From contig JACJNX010000034.1 of assembly GCA_014695255.1 (NCBI GenBank), forward strand, positions 1-64,000: a stretch of DNA of 64,000 bases, in the 5' to 3' direction. This DNA comes from Cyanobacteria bacterium FACHB-63 (GTDB lineage Bacteria; Cyanobacteriota; Cyanobacteriia; Leptolyngbyales; Leptolyngbyaceae). The stretch's first letter is position 1. Each line of letters starts with the position of its first letter. Shown here one piece after another: positions 9,044 through 19,855 of this stretch. The notes beneath the pieces are model-generated. The model was not told where the DNA came from. It saw only the letters and a program-made list of their open reading frames with translations, and did no database searches. Position numbers and translations under genes: made by a program.

Positions 9044-10072
9044 ATGGTGAGTCACAAACCGTTTCAACGCCTTCAGCCGCTGTCGTTGTTGGCACAATTA
9101 ATCAGCCGTCGAGTCGATGGGTGCTTGCAAATCATGAGCGAATCAACCTCCTGGTTACTGTATCTCGATGAAGGCAGGCTTGCTTTTGCCACGAATTCGA
9201 TCCAGCCCTTCGATCGCCTCGATCGCATCCTCGTTCAGATGAGCGATCGCATTCCCGCACTGAAACTATTAGATCGGTCGCAATTACGACAGTTTGAGAG
9301 CGTGACCGGAAGCTACCCTGCCAATAGTGCTGATTATCAAGCGATTCAATGGCTGATCGATCAGCAACTCATGGAGCGATCGCAAGTGCGCGAATTGATT
9401 GAAACCATCGCGATCGAGGTGCTGAAACCCTTTCTCACCGTGACAGAAGGGATCTATGAGGTGATTGCAAAAGCTAGCTTTTTAGACTATCCGAATCTTT
9501 GTCAATTGGACTTACGCTCGATCGTAGAGCGCTGTCATTCTGAACTGCGGCAAGTTCCAACTTCCAGAGCAACGAGCGCTGATGTACCAACTCCAGTTCC
9601 GAGTGTCCCAACGACACCGCCGCGACCCCTAAGCTTTACATCTCCAACTGAGCCAGCTCCGACCAGAATTCCAGTCCCGCCGACCCCTATTGCAACCCCC
9701 CAAACCGCCCGTTACACGATCGCTTGTATTGATGACAGCCCCACGGTGCTACAAGCGATTAGTACCTTTCTGAATGACTCTAGCATGGCGGTGATTATGA
9801 TCAACGATCCGGTCAAAGCGCTGATGCAGGTGGTTCGCAGCAAGCCGGATATGATTTTGCTGGATGTCGGAATGCCGAATCTGGATGGATACGAACTCTG
9901 TTCGTTATTGCGTCGCCATCCGAGCTTTAAACAAACCCCCATCATTATGGTGACGGGTCACACAGGTTTCATCGATCGGGCTAAAGCCAAAATCGTGGGT
10001 GCATCGGGTTATTTGACAAAACCTTTTACGCAATCGGAACTCGTCAAAATGGTGTTTCGATATCTCAATTAG
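9044..10072 (+). CDS. PatA/PixG-type response regulator
   Basis: First gene of a chemosensory operon. The 342-residue protein has an N-terminal PatA-like (DUF4388-type) domain of about 165 residues (GCLQIMSESTSWLLYLDEGRLAFA). A proline/threonine-rich linker (about 170-220) follows, then a C-terminal receiver domain. The receiver has the acidic pair in CIDDSPT, the phospho-acceptor Asp in MILLDVGMPNLDGYE, and the conserved Lys in GYLTKPFT. Orthologous positions in Synechocystis are PixG (TaxP1) and PilG, which take phosphate from the CheA-like kinase and act on type IV pili. A CheY follows 34 nt downstream. Pix and Pil assignments cannot be separated by sequence reading alone. Confidence 0.9.
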   Translation: MVSHKPFQRLQPLSLLAQLISRRVDGCLQIMSESTSWLLYLDEGRLAFATNSIQPFDRLDRILVQMSDRIPALKLLDRSQLRQFESVTGSYPANSADYQAIQWLIDQQLMERSQVRELIETIAIEVLKPFLTVTEGIYEVIAKASFLDYPNLCQLDLRSIVERCHSELRQVPTSRATSADVPTPVPSVPTTPPRPLSFTSPTEPAPTRIPVPPTPIATPQTARYTIACIDDSPTVLQAISTFLNDSSMAVIMINDPVKALMQVVRSKPDMILLDVGMPNLDGYELCSLLRRHPSFKQTPIIMVTGHTGFIDRAKAKIVGASGYLTKPFTQSELVKMVFRYLN

Positions 10073-10106
10073 CGCATTTTTGCCCTTTTTACCGTAATGA
10101 AACGTT

Positions 10107-10484
10107 ATGAGCTTAACTTTAATGGGAACAGTTCTAGTCGTTGAAGATACACTCTCGGAAATGGAGCTACTCAGCCATTACCTCCGTGAAGGTGGGTACA
10201 GCGTTGTTGGAGTTGTTTCTGCCAAGGATGCTTTGAGCAAGGCGATCGAGATTAAGCCCGATGTGATTATTACCGATGTGGTCATGCCGGGAATGAGCGG
10301 TTTTGAGCTGTGCCGCAGCCTGAAGAAGAACCCCGAAACTCAAAAAGTTCCAATTATCATCTGTACATCCAAAGGACAGGAAATCGATCGTCTCTGGGGA
10401 ATGCGCCAAGGTGCAGATGTCTACATCACTAAACCTTTTACACGAGAGCAACTGATTCGCGCTGTGCGATCGGTCGGAGGATAA
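10107..10484 (+). CDS. CheY-like single-domain response regulator (PixH/PilH type)
   Basis: A 125-residue stand-alone receiver. It shows VVEDTLSEME (acidic pocket), the phospho-acceptor Asp in VIITDVVMPGMSGFEL, the Thr/Ser of IICTSKGQE and the Lys of YITKPFTREQL. It is the second regulator of the operon and, as in PixH and PilH, probably competes with or complements the PatA-type regulator for phosphate from the hybrid CheA. The next gene starts 3 nt after its stop, so translation is probably coupled. Confidence 0.92.
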   Translation: MSLTLMGTVLVVEDTLSEMELLSHYLREGGYSVVGVVSAKDALSKAIEIKPDVIITDVVMPGMSGFELCRSLKKNPETQKVPIIICTSKGQEIDRLWGMRQGADVYITKPFTREQLIRAVRSVGG

Positions 10485-10487
10485 CCC

Positions 10488-10997
10488 GTGGATAACTCAG
10501 TATTGACCTTAACAACGACTCGAAAGGGGGAAATTGCACCTCCTAATCTCGGAGAGAGTTACCTTAAGTTTGAAGTTGGGCAAGGCACGATCGTTGGACT
10601 GCCAATGAAGCAGGTTCAGGAAGTCGTAGTGCTACAGCCGCGCTATCTCACTCCGATTCCAAATATGGAGCCGGGAATTTTAGGACTGATGCACCGTCGA
10701 AGCCGCGTTTTGTGGGTGATTGATCTGGCGATGATGTTGGAAGTCGGCAGGCTCGATTACAGCCCGCAGCAGTACGATATTGTGATTTTGCGAACGGGTT
10801 CGATTTCCGTCGCGGCGGCAATCAAACGAGTAGACGGGATTGCTTGGACGCTTCCAGAAGCTTTACAACCTGTTCCGAGTCATGTGAGCAAGGGGCTCAT
10901 TCCTTACTCTCGCGGCTGCCTTTTAGAGTCTCAAGAAGTCGTATTCATGCTGGACGGCGAAGCAATTTTGCAAGCTCCGCTGCTTCAGCATTCTTAA
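10488..10997 (+). CDS. CheW-like adaptor (PixI/PilI type)
   Basis: CheW proteins bridge chemoreceptors and the CheA kinase. This 169-residue protein has a single CheW domain (about 25-160): YLKFEVGQGTIVGLPMKQV, IPNMEPGILGLMHRRSRVLWVIDL, and the closing region ending VVFMLDGEAIL. The start is a GTG right after the preceding CheY stop. The position between cheY and the MCP gene is the one taken by pixI and pilI in other cyanobacteria. Confidence 0.88.
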   Translation: MDNSVLTLTTTRKGEIAPPNLGESYLKFEVGQGTIVGLPMKQVQEVVVLQPRYLTPIPNMEPGILGLMHRRSRVLWVIDLAMMLEVGRLDYSPQQYDIVILRTGSISVAAAIKRVDGIAWTLPEALQPVPSHVSKGLIPYSRGCLLESQEVVFMLDGEAILQAPLLQHS

Positions 10998-11092
10998 TTT
11001 TTAAGGTTTGCTTTGTGTTCGATTTTGCGTTTGACTCATCAGGCGATTTGTGCATCTCATCTACTCTATTACCCGTTTGAGAACTCCTACCT

Positions 11093-13894
11093 ATGGTTGA
11101 TCAACTGAACGCCGCCCAACGGGATCAACCCGTCGATCGCGGACTTGATCCGAGTGTAATCGAGGTTTCCTCTAAGCCCGGTGTAGCATCCTCTATAACC
11201 TCCTCCAAACCGCCCGGACTCGCAGCCTTAAGACGATTAAGCTTGAGAACCAAAGCGACGACGATCGCCATCGCGATCGGCACCCTACCCGTTCTAGCCA
11301 TTGGCACGATCGCCTATTCGTTTGCCAATGCTTCGGTGACAAGGCAGGTGATTGCAACGGAAGAAACGCTGGCGACGACGCTCAGCCAGCGGGTGACAAG
11401 CTTTATGACAGAGCGAACCTCAGACTTACAAACGCTCTCCAGCCTGCCGCCTTTAACAGTGCCATCAGTCCGAGACGTGGTGTCTCAAGACGACAAGCGG
11501 CTTGTGCTTGAACGCTTTGTTCAGGAGAAGGGCGTGTATGAAGAAGTGGCGCTGTTTGATTTAAACGGAAATGCCGTACTGCAAAGCGATCGCACCGCGA
11601 TTCCCTGGCAGGGCGAGCAAGACTATTTCCGCGCAGCCTTGCAGTCGAATCGCGTCTTGATTAGTCGTCCGGTGCGGGCAGACAAGACGGGTGCTTATTT
11701 CGTGTATGTGACTGTTCCAGTACAGGAAAGCGGCACGGATAGACGCACGGGAATTATTCGTGCCGTCCTGCCGATTAGAAACCTGGCATCGGAACTGCAA
11801 AACTACAATCGAATCGGCGCTGACTTTAGCTTGTTAGATGCCAGCAATCAAATCTTTCTGTCCTCGAAAGAAGCGCAAATCGGTCAAAATGCTTCTTCGG
11901 TGTATTCGCAGCTTTCACAGATGCAGTCGCGCCGATCGATTAACTCCCGCGAGATCAGCGCAACGGTTGCCAATCAGACAAAGCCTGTTCTTGCTAGCTT
12001 TGTGCCTTGGACGGGGCGTGATCGCCTGCCCGATTTGGGCTGGGACGTGATTCTTTCTGTTCCAACCGATGTCGCATACCAACCCCAGCGCCAGCTCTTT
12101 TGGACATTTTTGCTAGGAACTGGAGCAGCAGTTGTCGCGACGGGATTGCTGGCGAAATGGCTCGCTGATCGCGCAACTCGCCCGATTTTGGCGGCTACAA
12201 GTGCAGTTAAAGCGCTAGGGGACGGCAAGCTCGATACACGAGTCACGGTCAGCAGTGAAGATGAAGTCGGCGTGTTGCAGCGCAACATCAATCTGATGGC
12301 GGGACAACTGCAAGGCTTTGTCGATCAGCAAACCGAAAGCGCTGAACGGGCGCGGTTGTTGAATCAGATTATTTTGCGAATTCGTCGATCGCTCTCGCCT
12401 GAAGATATTTTTGCTGCCAGCGTCGATGAAATTCGCGACTTTATCAAAGCCGATCGCGTGGTGATTTACCGCTTTGCACCGGACTATCTCAGCGGAACGA
12501 TTACGGCTGAATCGGTTGCGCCGGGTTGGACGAAGGCGCTCGGAAAAATTGTTAACGACCCGATGGAGGCAACGCTCGTCGATCGCTACCGGGATGGGCG
12601 GGTGTGGTCGATGGAAAATCTGCGCCAAGCAAACCTCACCCAGTGTCACTGCGAAATTTTGGAGCGGCTAGAAGTTCAGGCAAATATTGTTGCGCCAATT
12701 CTGCAAAACAAAGAGTTAATCGGACTGATCTGTGCCCATCAGTGCGCGAATCCGCGTCAGTGGAAAGCAGAAGAAATTGATTTCTTTGGGCAATTGGCAG
12801 CGCAAATCGGGTATGCGCTTGACCAAGCGTTCTTGCTTCAGCAAACTGAAGCCGCCAGAAAAGCCGCAGAGCAATTATCTGAAGAGCGCCAACAGCAGAA
12901 AGAAGAACTGCAAATGCAGTTGATCGATTTGCTGAGCGAAGTGGAAGGAGCCGTTGAGGGAGATTTAACCGTTCGAGCCGACGTGACCGCAGGTGAAATC
13001 GGCACCGTCGCGGATTTCTTTAACTCGATCGTTGAAAGTCTGCGCCAAATTGTGACGCAGGTGAAATCGGCAGCTGTTCAGGTGAACGATGCGCTGAACG
13101 CGGATGAGCAAGCGGTACGGCAACTGTCCGCAGAAGCGGTGCAGCAAGCTGAGGAAACGAACCGAACGTTAGCTTCCGTGGAAAACATGGTGCGATCGAT
13201 TCAAAAAGTATCGCATAGCGCTCAACAAGCGGCTAACGTGGCGCGGGAAGCCTCTTCGACCGCAGAAGCAGGTGGCATTGCGATGGAATTAACCGTGCAG
13301 AACATTCTGGGACTGCGCGACACGATCGGCGAAACCGCGAAAAAAGTGAAACGTCTGGGCGAATCGTCGCAGCAGATTTCCAAAGTGGTATCGCTGATTA
13401 ATCAAATCGCGATGCAAACGAATTTGCTGGCGATTAACGCCGGAATCGAAGCGGCAAGAGCCGATGAAGGATCGCAAGGATTTGCGGTCGTCGCAGAAGA
13501 AGTCGGAGAATTAGCTGCACGATCGGCAGCGGCAACGCGAGAAATCGAGCAGATTGTCGCCACGATTCAGCGCGAAACGTCTGAAGTCGTCGAAGCAATG
13601 GAGCAGGGAACCTCACAGGTTGTGGAGGGAACGCGACTCGTTGATAATGCTAAACAGAGCTTAGAACAAATTCTCTCGGTGTCGCGGCGGATTGATGACT
13701 TAGTGCAAGCGATTTCAGAATCGACGGTGACACAGGTAGAAACCTCAGATGCGGTGACGCAACTGATGCAGGAAATCGTAGAAGTCGCGGGTCGCACTTC
13801 TTCGGCTTCGCTGGAGGTTTCGCGATCGCTGCGGCAGACGGTTGGGGTGGCAAAAGAGCTACAGGAATCAGTGGGCGCGTTTAAGGTGAGCTAA
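11093..13894 (+). CDS. methyl-accepting chemotaxis protein with Cache-like sensor, HAMP and GAF with Cys-His motif
   Basis: A 933-residue chemoreceptor. A membrane helix near residues 55-75 ([20 protein letters not shown]) is followed by a periplasmic Cache-like domain of about 260 residues. A second helix lies near 335-355 ([19 protein letters not shown]). Then come HAMP ([21 protein letters not shown]), a GAF domain (about 420-590) and the cytoplasmic signalling coiled coil with the conserved tip ([20 protein letters not shown]). The GAF contains VAPGW and, at the site where cyanobacteriochromes attach bilin, LTQCHCEIL with Cys518-His519. A second-Cys DxCF motif is absent (NDPME instead). 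This is the layout of PixJ and PilJ. Bilin binding is possible but unproven. The CheA gene starts 3 nt after its stop. Confidence 0.9.
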   Translation: MVDQLNAAQRDQPVDRGLDPSVIEVSSKPGVASSITSSKPPGLAALRRLSLRTKATTIAIAIGTLPVLAIGTIAYSFANASVTRQVIATEETLATTLSQRVTSFMTERTSDLQTLSSLPPLTVPSVRDVVSQDDKRLVLERFVQEKGVYEEVALFDLNGNAVLQSDRTAIPWQGEQDYFRAALQSNRVLISRPVRADKTGAYFVYVTVPVQESGTDRRTGIIRAVLPIRNLASELQNYNRIGADFSLLDASNQIFLSSKEAQIGQNASSVYSQLSQMQSRRSINSREISATVANQTKPVLASFVPWTGRDRLPDLGWDVILSVPTDVAYQPQRQLFWTFLLGTGAAVVATGLLAKWLADRATRPILAATSAVKALGDGKLDTRVTVSSEDEVGVLQRNINLMAGQLQGFVDQQTESAERARLLNQIILRIRRSLSPEDIFAASVDEIRDFIKADRVVIYRFAPDYLSGTITAESVAPGWTKALGKIVNDPMEATLVDRYRDGRVWSMENLRQANLTQCHCEILERLEVQANIVAPILQNKELIGLICAHQCANPRQWKAEEIDFFGQLAAQIGYALDQAFLLQQTEAARKAAEQLSEERQQQKEELQMQLIDLLSEVEGAVEGDLTVRADVTAGEIGTVADFFNSIVESLRQIVTQVKSAAVQVNDALNADEQAVRQLSAEAVQQAEETNRTLASVENMVRSIQKVSHSAQQAANVAREASSTAEAGGIAMELTVQNILGLRDTIGETAKKVKRLGESSQQISKVVSLINQIAMQTNLLAINAGIEAARADEGSQGFAVVAEEVGELAARSAAATREIEQIVATIQRETSEVVEAMEQGTSQVVEGTRLVDNAKQSLEQILSVSRRIDDLVQAISESTVTQVETSDAVTQLMQEIVEVAGRTSSASLEVSRSLRQTVGVAKELQESVGAFKVS

Positions 13895-13897
13895 ACG

Positions 13898-16789
13898 ATG
13901 AAGCAAGATAGAGAGCTTGAGATTCGCCGTCAGTTTCTCGATGAAGCGCAAGAGTATCTGGATACGCTTGATGCCACGATTTTGGGGTTAGCCAATCAGC
14001 CGGTTGATGCGACCCAAGCGAATGCAGCGTTAAGAGCGGCGCACTCGATTAAAGGAGGCGCAGGAATGATGGGATTTCAGGTTCTGAGTGAACTTGCTCA
14101 TCGGCTCGAAGACTCCTGGAAAGTGTTGAAGATTGATAAATCGATCACCGTAACTCCTCGACTCGAAAATCTGCTGCTATCGGCGGTAAGCTGTTTGCGG
14201 CAGGTTGTGGAGTTCGATCGCGACTCGATGCAGCGCCACCAGGCTTCTTGTGTGGACGCAAACTGGCTAGCAGTTGAGGCGTATCCCGTGTTTGATGCGC
14301 TGCATTCAGAATTAGGCGATCCCCAGGAGGAAAACGCTGCCTCGGTGCTGTCGCCGGAAGACGGTCAGGACATCGTGCCACTGTTGTTTGAAACGGAAGT
14401 GGAAGGCTGTTTGCAGCGATTGGAGTCAGTGCTAGCCGCGCCGGATCAGCCTTGTTTGTGCGAGGAAGTTGCGATTCTAGCGCAAGAGCTGGGCGGACTC
14501 GGTGAAATGCTGCAACTGACGAATTTCATTCGGCTTTGCCAATCGGTGTCTCAGCAGATTGAGCAAGAAGAGACCGTCGAAACCGCTCAATCTGCTCTAA
14601 AGGCTTGGCGAATCGCGCAAATGTTCGCGATCGCTGGACAATACGACCAGATTCCCACCTCGATCGCGGGTGCGGAAATCGTTGATTTTGCCGAGCCGCA
14701 GGCGGTGGTCGAGCCGACCGATTGGTTTACCGAAGCGCTTGCCGCCGATAGCTTTGATGATGCAGCCTATACCGACTTTCAACCGATCCCGGAGCCTGCA
14801 CGATCGCGTAGCGCGGCGCAAACGACTCCTGCCCAACCGCAGGTGACCGATTTCAAAGTGCTGGAAGCAGAACCCGAACCTGTAACGGTTGCTGAAGATC
14901 AAGACGCGACGGTGCGCGTTCCGGTGCGGCAACTGAATCAACTCAACGATTTGTTTGGTGAATTAACCATCGATCGCAACGGGTTAGATCTCTACTTAAA
15001 GCGATTACGATCGCTTGCGAGAACGCTGCACGAACGAGTGCAAACGCTCGATCAAGTGAATGCGAAATTGAGATTGGCTTACGATCGCGTAAATTTAGCG
15101 GGAGTCCGAACGCTGGGCGAAAATCGTCGCCCGGAATTTGATGCGTTAGAACTCGATCGCTATGGCGATTTGCATCTACTGTCGCAGCAGGTGATGGAAA
15201 CGATCGTGCAGCTTCAGGAAGTCAGCGAAGATATCGATCTGAGCTTAGACGACACGGAACAGTCCTCGCGGAACTTGAATAAAACCGCGAAACAAATGCA
15301 AAGCGGACTGTCTCAGCTCAGAATGCGTCCGATTTCAGATGTCTTGGATCGCTTTCCGAGAGCGTTACGCGAATGGTCGTTGCAGTACGGCAAGCCCGTT
15401 CGATTTGATATGGCGGGGGGCAGTACGCTGATCGATCGCAACATTCTCGAAACGCTGAACGACCCATTAATGCACCTGTTCCGCAATGCGTTTGATCATG
15501 GAATTGAGGCCTCCAGCGTTCGAGAATCGAAAGGTAAATCGCCGGAGGGCGTGATCGAAATTCGGGCATTCAACGAAGGCAATCGCACGATTATCACGGT
15601 TCGAGATGACGGTGAAGGCATTCCGATTCACAAAATTCGCGATCGGGCGGAACAGATGGGACTCGATCCGGTGCTGCTTGATGCGGCACGAGATGAGGAA
15701 TTGCTGTCGCTGATTTTCGAGCCGGGATTTAGTACAAGCAGCCAAGTCACCGCCCTTTCTGGCCGTGGGGTCGGGATGGATGTGGTTCGCAATAATCTCA
15801 AACAAATCCGGGGCGAAATCAGCGTCAATACCAAAGCGGGACTCGGTACAACGTTTACCTTATCGGTTCCTTTCACCCTTTCGACCGTTAAAGTGTTGCT
15901 GGTTGAAAGTGCGGGAATGTTACTCGCGTTTCCTACCGACGTGGTTTCGGAATTAGTGCTGCTGCAACCGGATCAAATTATTCAAGCTCCGGGTAGCGAA
16001 CTCCTAAACTGGCAAAATCGCATGGTACAACTGGTGCGCCTGCAAAAATGGATGCGCTTCAGTTGTCCGAAAGTTCCTCATGGCTTTGAGACTCCGCCCA
16101 CGATCGCCAATCCTAGTATCCTGATGCTCGACCAAAAGCCGCAATGGTTTGGCATTTATATCGATCGCTGCTGGGGTGAACAAGAAGCGACGATCCGTAA
16201 AGTCGAAGGCAATTTGCCGCTGCCGAGTGGATTTAGCGGCTGTACGATTCTGGGGGATGGTCGCGTTGTACCTTTGGTGAATGCGCCGGAACTGCTGCGC
16301 TGGATTACAAGCTGTGAGCGCTCCGAAACCGAACCAGAACTCGACCGCAATTTCCGCGCCCAACTCACAGCAAGCCTGACTCAGCGCCCCGAACTTCCTG
16401 GAACCTCCATTCCAACCGTGTTAGTCGTCGATGATTCGATTAACGTACGGCGATTCTTAGCGCTGACGCTGGAGCGATCGGGCTATCGAGTCGAGCAGGC
16501 AAAGGACGGACAGGACGCGATCGAGCGGCTTGAATCGGGTTTAGCGGTACAAGCCGTGATCTGTGATATCGAGATGCCAAGGCTAGATGGATATGGATTT
16601 TTGGCAAAGATGCGATCAGATACGCAATTTGCTCAGTTGCCTGTGATGATGTTGACTTCTCGGAGTGGCGAAAAACATCGGAAGCTGGCTGAAAGCTTAG
16701 GCGCATCTGCTTATTTCTCAAAACCTTATAACGAGCAGGTTCTACTCAAAACGCTCGAAAAAATGGTGAACTCGATCGCCGTCGTTTAA
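13898..16789 (+). CDS. hybrid CheA-type histidine kinase with C-terminal receiver (PixL/PilL type)
   Basis: The central kinase of the operon (963 aa). An N-terminal HPt domain carries the phosphorylatable His49 in RAAHSIKGGAGMMGF. A long acidic, poorly conserved linker (about 150-330) precedes the dimerisation and ATPase domains: LMHLFRNAFDHGIEASS (N box), VRDDGEGIP (G1) and ALSGRGVGMDVV (G2). A CheW-like regulatory domain follows (about 660-800). The receiver at the C-terminus has TVLVVDDSINVR, the acceptor Asp in VICDIEMPRLDGYGF and the Lys in YFSKPYNE. Only one HPt is evident, whereas some pilus CheA proteins have several. Confidence 0.92.
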   Translation: MKQDRELEIRRQFLDEAQEYLDTLDATILGLANQPVDATQANAALRAAHSIKGGAGMMGFQVLSELAHRLEDSWKVLKIDKSITVTPRLENLLLSAVSCLRQVVEFDRDSMQRHQASCVDANWLAVEAYPVFDALHSELGDPQEENAASVLSPEDGQDIVPLLFETEVEGCLQRLESVLAAPDQPCLCEEVAILAQELGGLGEMLQLTNFIRLCQSVSQQIEQEETVETAQSALKAWRIAQMFAIAGQYDQIPTSIAGAEIVDFAEPQAVVEPTDWFTEALAADSFDDAAYTDFQPIPEPARSRSAAQTTPAQPQVTDFKVLEAEPEPVTVAEDQDATVRVPVRQLNQLNDLFGELTIDRNGLDLYLKRLRSLARTLHERVQTLDQVNAKLRLAYDRVNLAGVRTLGENRRPEFDALELDRYGDLHLLSQQVMETIVQLQEVSEDIDLSLDDTEQSSRNLNKTAKQMQSGLSQLRMRPISDVLDRFPRALREWSLQYGKPVRFDMAGGSTLIDRNILETLNDPLMHLFRNAFDHGIEASSVRESKGKSPEGVIEIRAFNEGNRTIITVRDDGEGIPIHKIRDRAEQMGLDPVLLDAARDEELLSLIFEPGFSTSSQVTALSGRGVGMDVVRNNLKQIRGEISVNTKAGLGTTFTLSVPFTLSTVKVLLVESAGMLLAFPTDVVSELVLLQPDQIIQAPGSELLNWQNRMVQLVRLQKWMRFSCPKVPHGFETPPTIANPSILMLDQKPQWFGIYIDRCWGEQEATIRKVEGNLPLPSGFSGCTILGDGRVVPLVNAPELLRWITSCERSETEPELDRNFRAQLTASLTQRPELPGTSIPTVLVVDDSINVRRFLALTLERSGYRVEQAKDGQDAIERLESGLAVQAVICDIEMPRLDGYGFLAKMRSDTQFAQLPVMMLTSRSGEKHRKLAESLGASAYFSKPYNEQVLLKTLEKMVNSIAVV

Positions 16790-16860
16790 TGTAAGTTCGA
16801 TTTCAGTGTTGGGTGGTTAATCCAGCTTGAAGTCTTCCAGGACTGGGGGACGAAGGGCAA

Positions 16861-16892
16861 CAATCCAACCTGAACGTCAATCCAACCTGAAC
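16861..16892 (+). repeat. 17-bp-period tandem repeat
   Basis: CAATCCAACCTGAAC occurs at 16861-16875 and again at 16878-16892, with a third degenerate copy to about 16910. It lies in the 176-bp gap between the CheA gene and the second MCP gene, where an internal promoter or leader of the latter could be. Confidence 0.75.
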
Positions 16893-16965
16893 ATCAATCT
16901 AATCCCTAACTTCTCGCAATATTCCTTTCGCTCAAAGCAGCGATGTTTATTTTTGTGTAGCCCTT

Positions 16966-19830
16966 ATGTTAGACCGTTCTTCTCGCCCCACTCGCCCGTT
17001 TTGGTCAAATTGGTTTCATAACTTACCGATCGGGCGAAAACAACTGCTTGCGCTACTGGTCTGTGAACTGATTCCGATCGTCGGACTAGGAATTGGTTCC
17101 TCGATCGTGCTTGCAAATAGTTTACGCACCCAACTGCTTGCCCAAGCAAAATCCGAAGTTGCGGTGACGGAGACGAACTACAACATCAAAATCAATCAGA
17201 TGGGATTCGGATCGCGGGGACAATCGGATAACCCTGCGATCATTACCGCTACAAGAAATCATCAGCGCAGCGAAAATCTTTCAACCGATCTGCAAAATCA
17301 ACTCCAACAGATTTTGCAAAACGAAGTGAAAGCCCGCCGCATAGAATATGCAACCCTCATCGGCAAAGATTTACGCATCATTGCGAATGCAAACAACAAC
17401 CGAACCAAAGAAACGGTGACAACGCCTGAACTGGTGCCGCTGATTCAGCAAGTTCTCCGAGATGGGCAGCAAATCAAAGCCAGTAGCACCGTTAGCTGGG
17501 ACGAACTCAGCAAAGAAGCACCACCCCTTCCCGATCGCTTCAGCAACCAAGATGCGCTCATTCGCTATGTCGTCACGCCCATCCGCGAACCCGAAAATTC
17601 AAACACTATCATCGGCGTTCTCGTCTTTGGCGATATTGTCAACCACAAACTACCGATCGTCGAAAATACTCTAAAAGCCTTTGGTGGCGGCTATAGTGCC
17701 GTGTATTTTCGGCGCGAGAATGATGAATTTGGCTTAGCTAGTGGGCTAAATCAAGACAGCGCTAACCCGAATCAACCTCAAATTGATGCAGCTTTGTCTG
17801 ATTTAGCAATTCTCAAATCGGCGATCGCTGCTAAAGGTAAGACTGTCACCCAGCGAATTCCTGTCAACGGTCAGACTTACACCGTTGCTGCTAAAGCACT
17901 CCCAAACCGCACCGTCGAAACGCCAGATGGAGCCGTTGCAGAAATGGGAGACAATCCCAGCGCCATCTTGGTGCGTGGTACACCTGAAACGGCTCTGAAT
18001 CAATTGCTGCTGACCAGTATGCAGCAAGAAGCGATCGTGTTCGCTTTAGCAATTGGAGCGATCGTCGTCTGGACAATTGTTTTTCGTCGCATCGTTCTTA
18101 AACCAATTCAGGAGTTGCAGCAGGCGACCGAAGCATTTGCCAACGGCGATCGATCTGTCCGGGCTGGAGTGTTTGCTAAAGATGAAGTGGGACAATTGGC
18201 GATCGCGTTCAATCACATGGCAGACAGCATTAACGCTTCTGAAGTTTCTTTGGCAAATGAAGTGTCGCGCCAAGAACAGCAAATGCAAGAAGCTCGGATG
18301 CTGAGCGAAATTACGGTACGAATGCGCCGATCGCTTGAGCCGCTACAAATCCTCCAAACCGCGATCGACGAAGCCCGATCGTTTCTCAACCTCGATCGTA
18401 TCTTGGTCTACGAATTAAAATCCTGCATAGTTAGTGGAACCATAATTGCAGAATCGATCAGATCTGAAAACCTCAGCTTGATTCACAAAACGATCGCATC
18501 TCCATTAGGTTTAGAGCGATTTGAGCAATATAGTACCCAGTCGATTTGGGTGGTCAAAAACGCAGCGAAAGAGATGGACGATCGCTATCGTCAACAGCTT
18601 GCCCAACTGGATATCAAATCTGAAATTGCGGTTCCGCTCAAGCAAGAGAATCAAATTATTGGACTCATCTGTGCTCAAAGTTGTCAACAGGATCGGGATT
18701 GGCAAGTCTCCGAAATCAATTTCTTCGCGCAGCTTGCGACTCAGATTGGATTTGCCTTAGACCAAGTGAAACTGTTACAGGAACACCAATCCGCCATGCA
18801 AACTGCCGAAGATCGTAAGACTTCGCTTCAGCAGCAAATCATTCAGCTTTTGGGTGAAATTCAAACGGTGTCTGCCGGAGATCTCACCGTTCGCGCTAAT
18901 GTCACCGCGAATGATCTGGGAACCGTTGCCGATTTCTTCAATGCCGTGGTTGAAAATCTGCGCGATCTCGTTCTGAAGGTGAAACAAACCTCTGCTCAAG
19001 TCAACGATTTGCTCAACCAAAACGAGGAAGAAGTCCAGCACTTAGCAACTCAGGCGCGTCAACAAGCTCAGGAAACGACCCGTACGCTTAATTCAGTCGA
19101 GCAAATGACGTTAGCGCTGCAAGCCGTTGCCGATCGAGCACAACAAGCGGCGATCGTCGCCCAGAATGCCGCGAATGCCGCAAAATCTGGAGAAACGGTG
19201 ATGGATTCGACCGTGACCAGTATTGCCAATCTCAGAGCAACGGTGGAAGATGCAACCCGCAAAGTCAAGCACTTAGGGGATGCTTCTCAGCAGATTGGGC
19301 GGATCGTTTCACTGATTAGCGATCTCGCAACGCAAACTGATCTCCTTGCCATTAACGCCAGCATTGAAGCTACCCGCGCTGGAGAGCATGGACGTGGTTT
19401 TGGCATTGTCGCGACTGAAATTGGGGAACTTGCGTCTCGATCGACCGCAGCAACCCGCGAAATCGCCGCGCTGATTCAAACCATTCAGGAGCAAGTCACT
19501 GAGGTTGTTGAAGCGATGAATCAGGGTGCAACACAAGTTGTTGAAAGCGCCCACTCCGCCCGCAATGCCAAGCAAAGTCTGATTCATGTCGTGCAGGTTT
19601 CTGAGCAGATGGATGGCTTGGTAAACTCGATCGCGCAAGCAACGGTTTCTCAAACTCGATCGTTTCAGTCTTTAACCAATCTGATCAAAGACGTAGCGGA
19701 AGTCTCGACGCAAACTTCTGATTCATCGGTACGAGTGTCGAAAGCGCTGCGGCAAACAGTTGATGTGGCAGAGGAGCTACAGGCTTCGGTGGGTATGTTC
19801 AAGGTGCAAGGGGACGATCGAGAAATATAG
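16966..19830 (+). CDS. second methyl-accepting chemotaxis protein, GAF without the chromophore Cys
   Basis: A 954-residue receptor with the same layout as the first MCP of the operon. It has a membrane helix near residues 25-50, a large extracytoplasmic sensor region (to about 340), a second helix (IVFALAIGAIVVWTIVF), HAMP (LKPIQELQQATEAFANGDRSV), GAF, and the signalling domain with tip (VATEIGELASRSTAATREI). At the GAF position aligned with Cys-His in the first receptor it has Arg-Tyr (MDDRYRQQLAQL), so covalent bilin binding is not expected. The two proteins are clearly paralogous from HAMP to the end but differ in the sensor region, so they probably report different stimuli to one CheA. 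A 176-bp gap separates it from the CheA gene. Confidence 0.9.
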   Translation: MLDRSSRPTRPFWSNWFHNLPIGRKQLLALLVCELIPIVGLGIGSSIVLANSLRTQLLAQAKSEVAVTETNYNIKINQMGFGSRGQSDNPAIITATRNHQRSENLSTDLQNQLQQILQNEVKARRIEYATLIGKDLRIIANANNNRTKETVTTPELVPLIQQVLRDGQQIKASSTVSWDELSKEAPPLPDRFSNQDALIRYVVTPIREPENSNTIIGVLVFGDIVNHKLPIVENTLKAFGGGYSAVYFRRENDEFGLASGLNQDSANPNQPQIDAALSDLAILKSAIAAKGKTVTQRIPVNGQTYTVAAKALPNRTVETPDGAVAEMGDNPSAILVRGTPETALNQLLLTSMQQEAIVFALAIGAIVVWTIVFRRIVLKPIQELQQATEAFANGDRSVRAGVFAKDEVGQLAIAFNHMADSINASEVSLANEVSRQEQQMQEARMLSEITVRMRRSLEPLQILQTAIDEARSFLNLDRILVYELKSCIVSGTIIAESIRSENLSLIHKTIASPLGLERFEQYSTQSIWVVKNAAKEMDDRYRQQLAQLDIKSEIAVPLKQENQIIGLICAQSCQQDRDWQVSEINFFAQLATQIGFALDQVKLLQEHQSAMQTAEDRKTSLQQQIIQLLGEIQTVSAGDLTVRANVTANDLGTVADFFNAVVENLRDLVLKVKQTSAQVNDLLNQNEEEVQHLATQARQQAQETTRTLNSVEQMTLALQAVADRAQQAAIVAQNAANAAKSGETVMDSTVTSIANLRATVEDATRKVKHLGDASQQIGRIVSLISDLATQTDLLAINASIEATRAGEHGRGFGIVATEIGELASRSTAATREIAALIQTIQEQVTEVVEAMNQGATQVVESAHSARNAKQSLIHVVQVSEQMDGLVNSIAQATVSQTRSFQSLTNLIKDVAEVSTQTSDSSVRVSKALRQTVDVAEELQASVGMFKVQGDDREI

Positions 19831-19855
19831 CGTCTCTAAATCTTCGCCTCTCGCA

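Noticed and set aside
16861-16910. 17-bp repeats considered as iterons of a replication origin.
   Set aside because: Only two good copies, inside a chemosensory operon, with no replication gene nearby.
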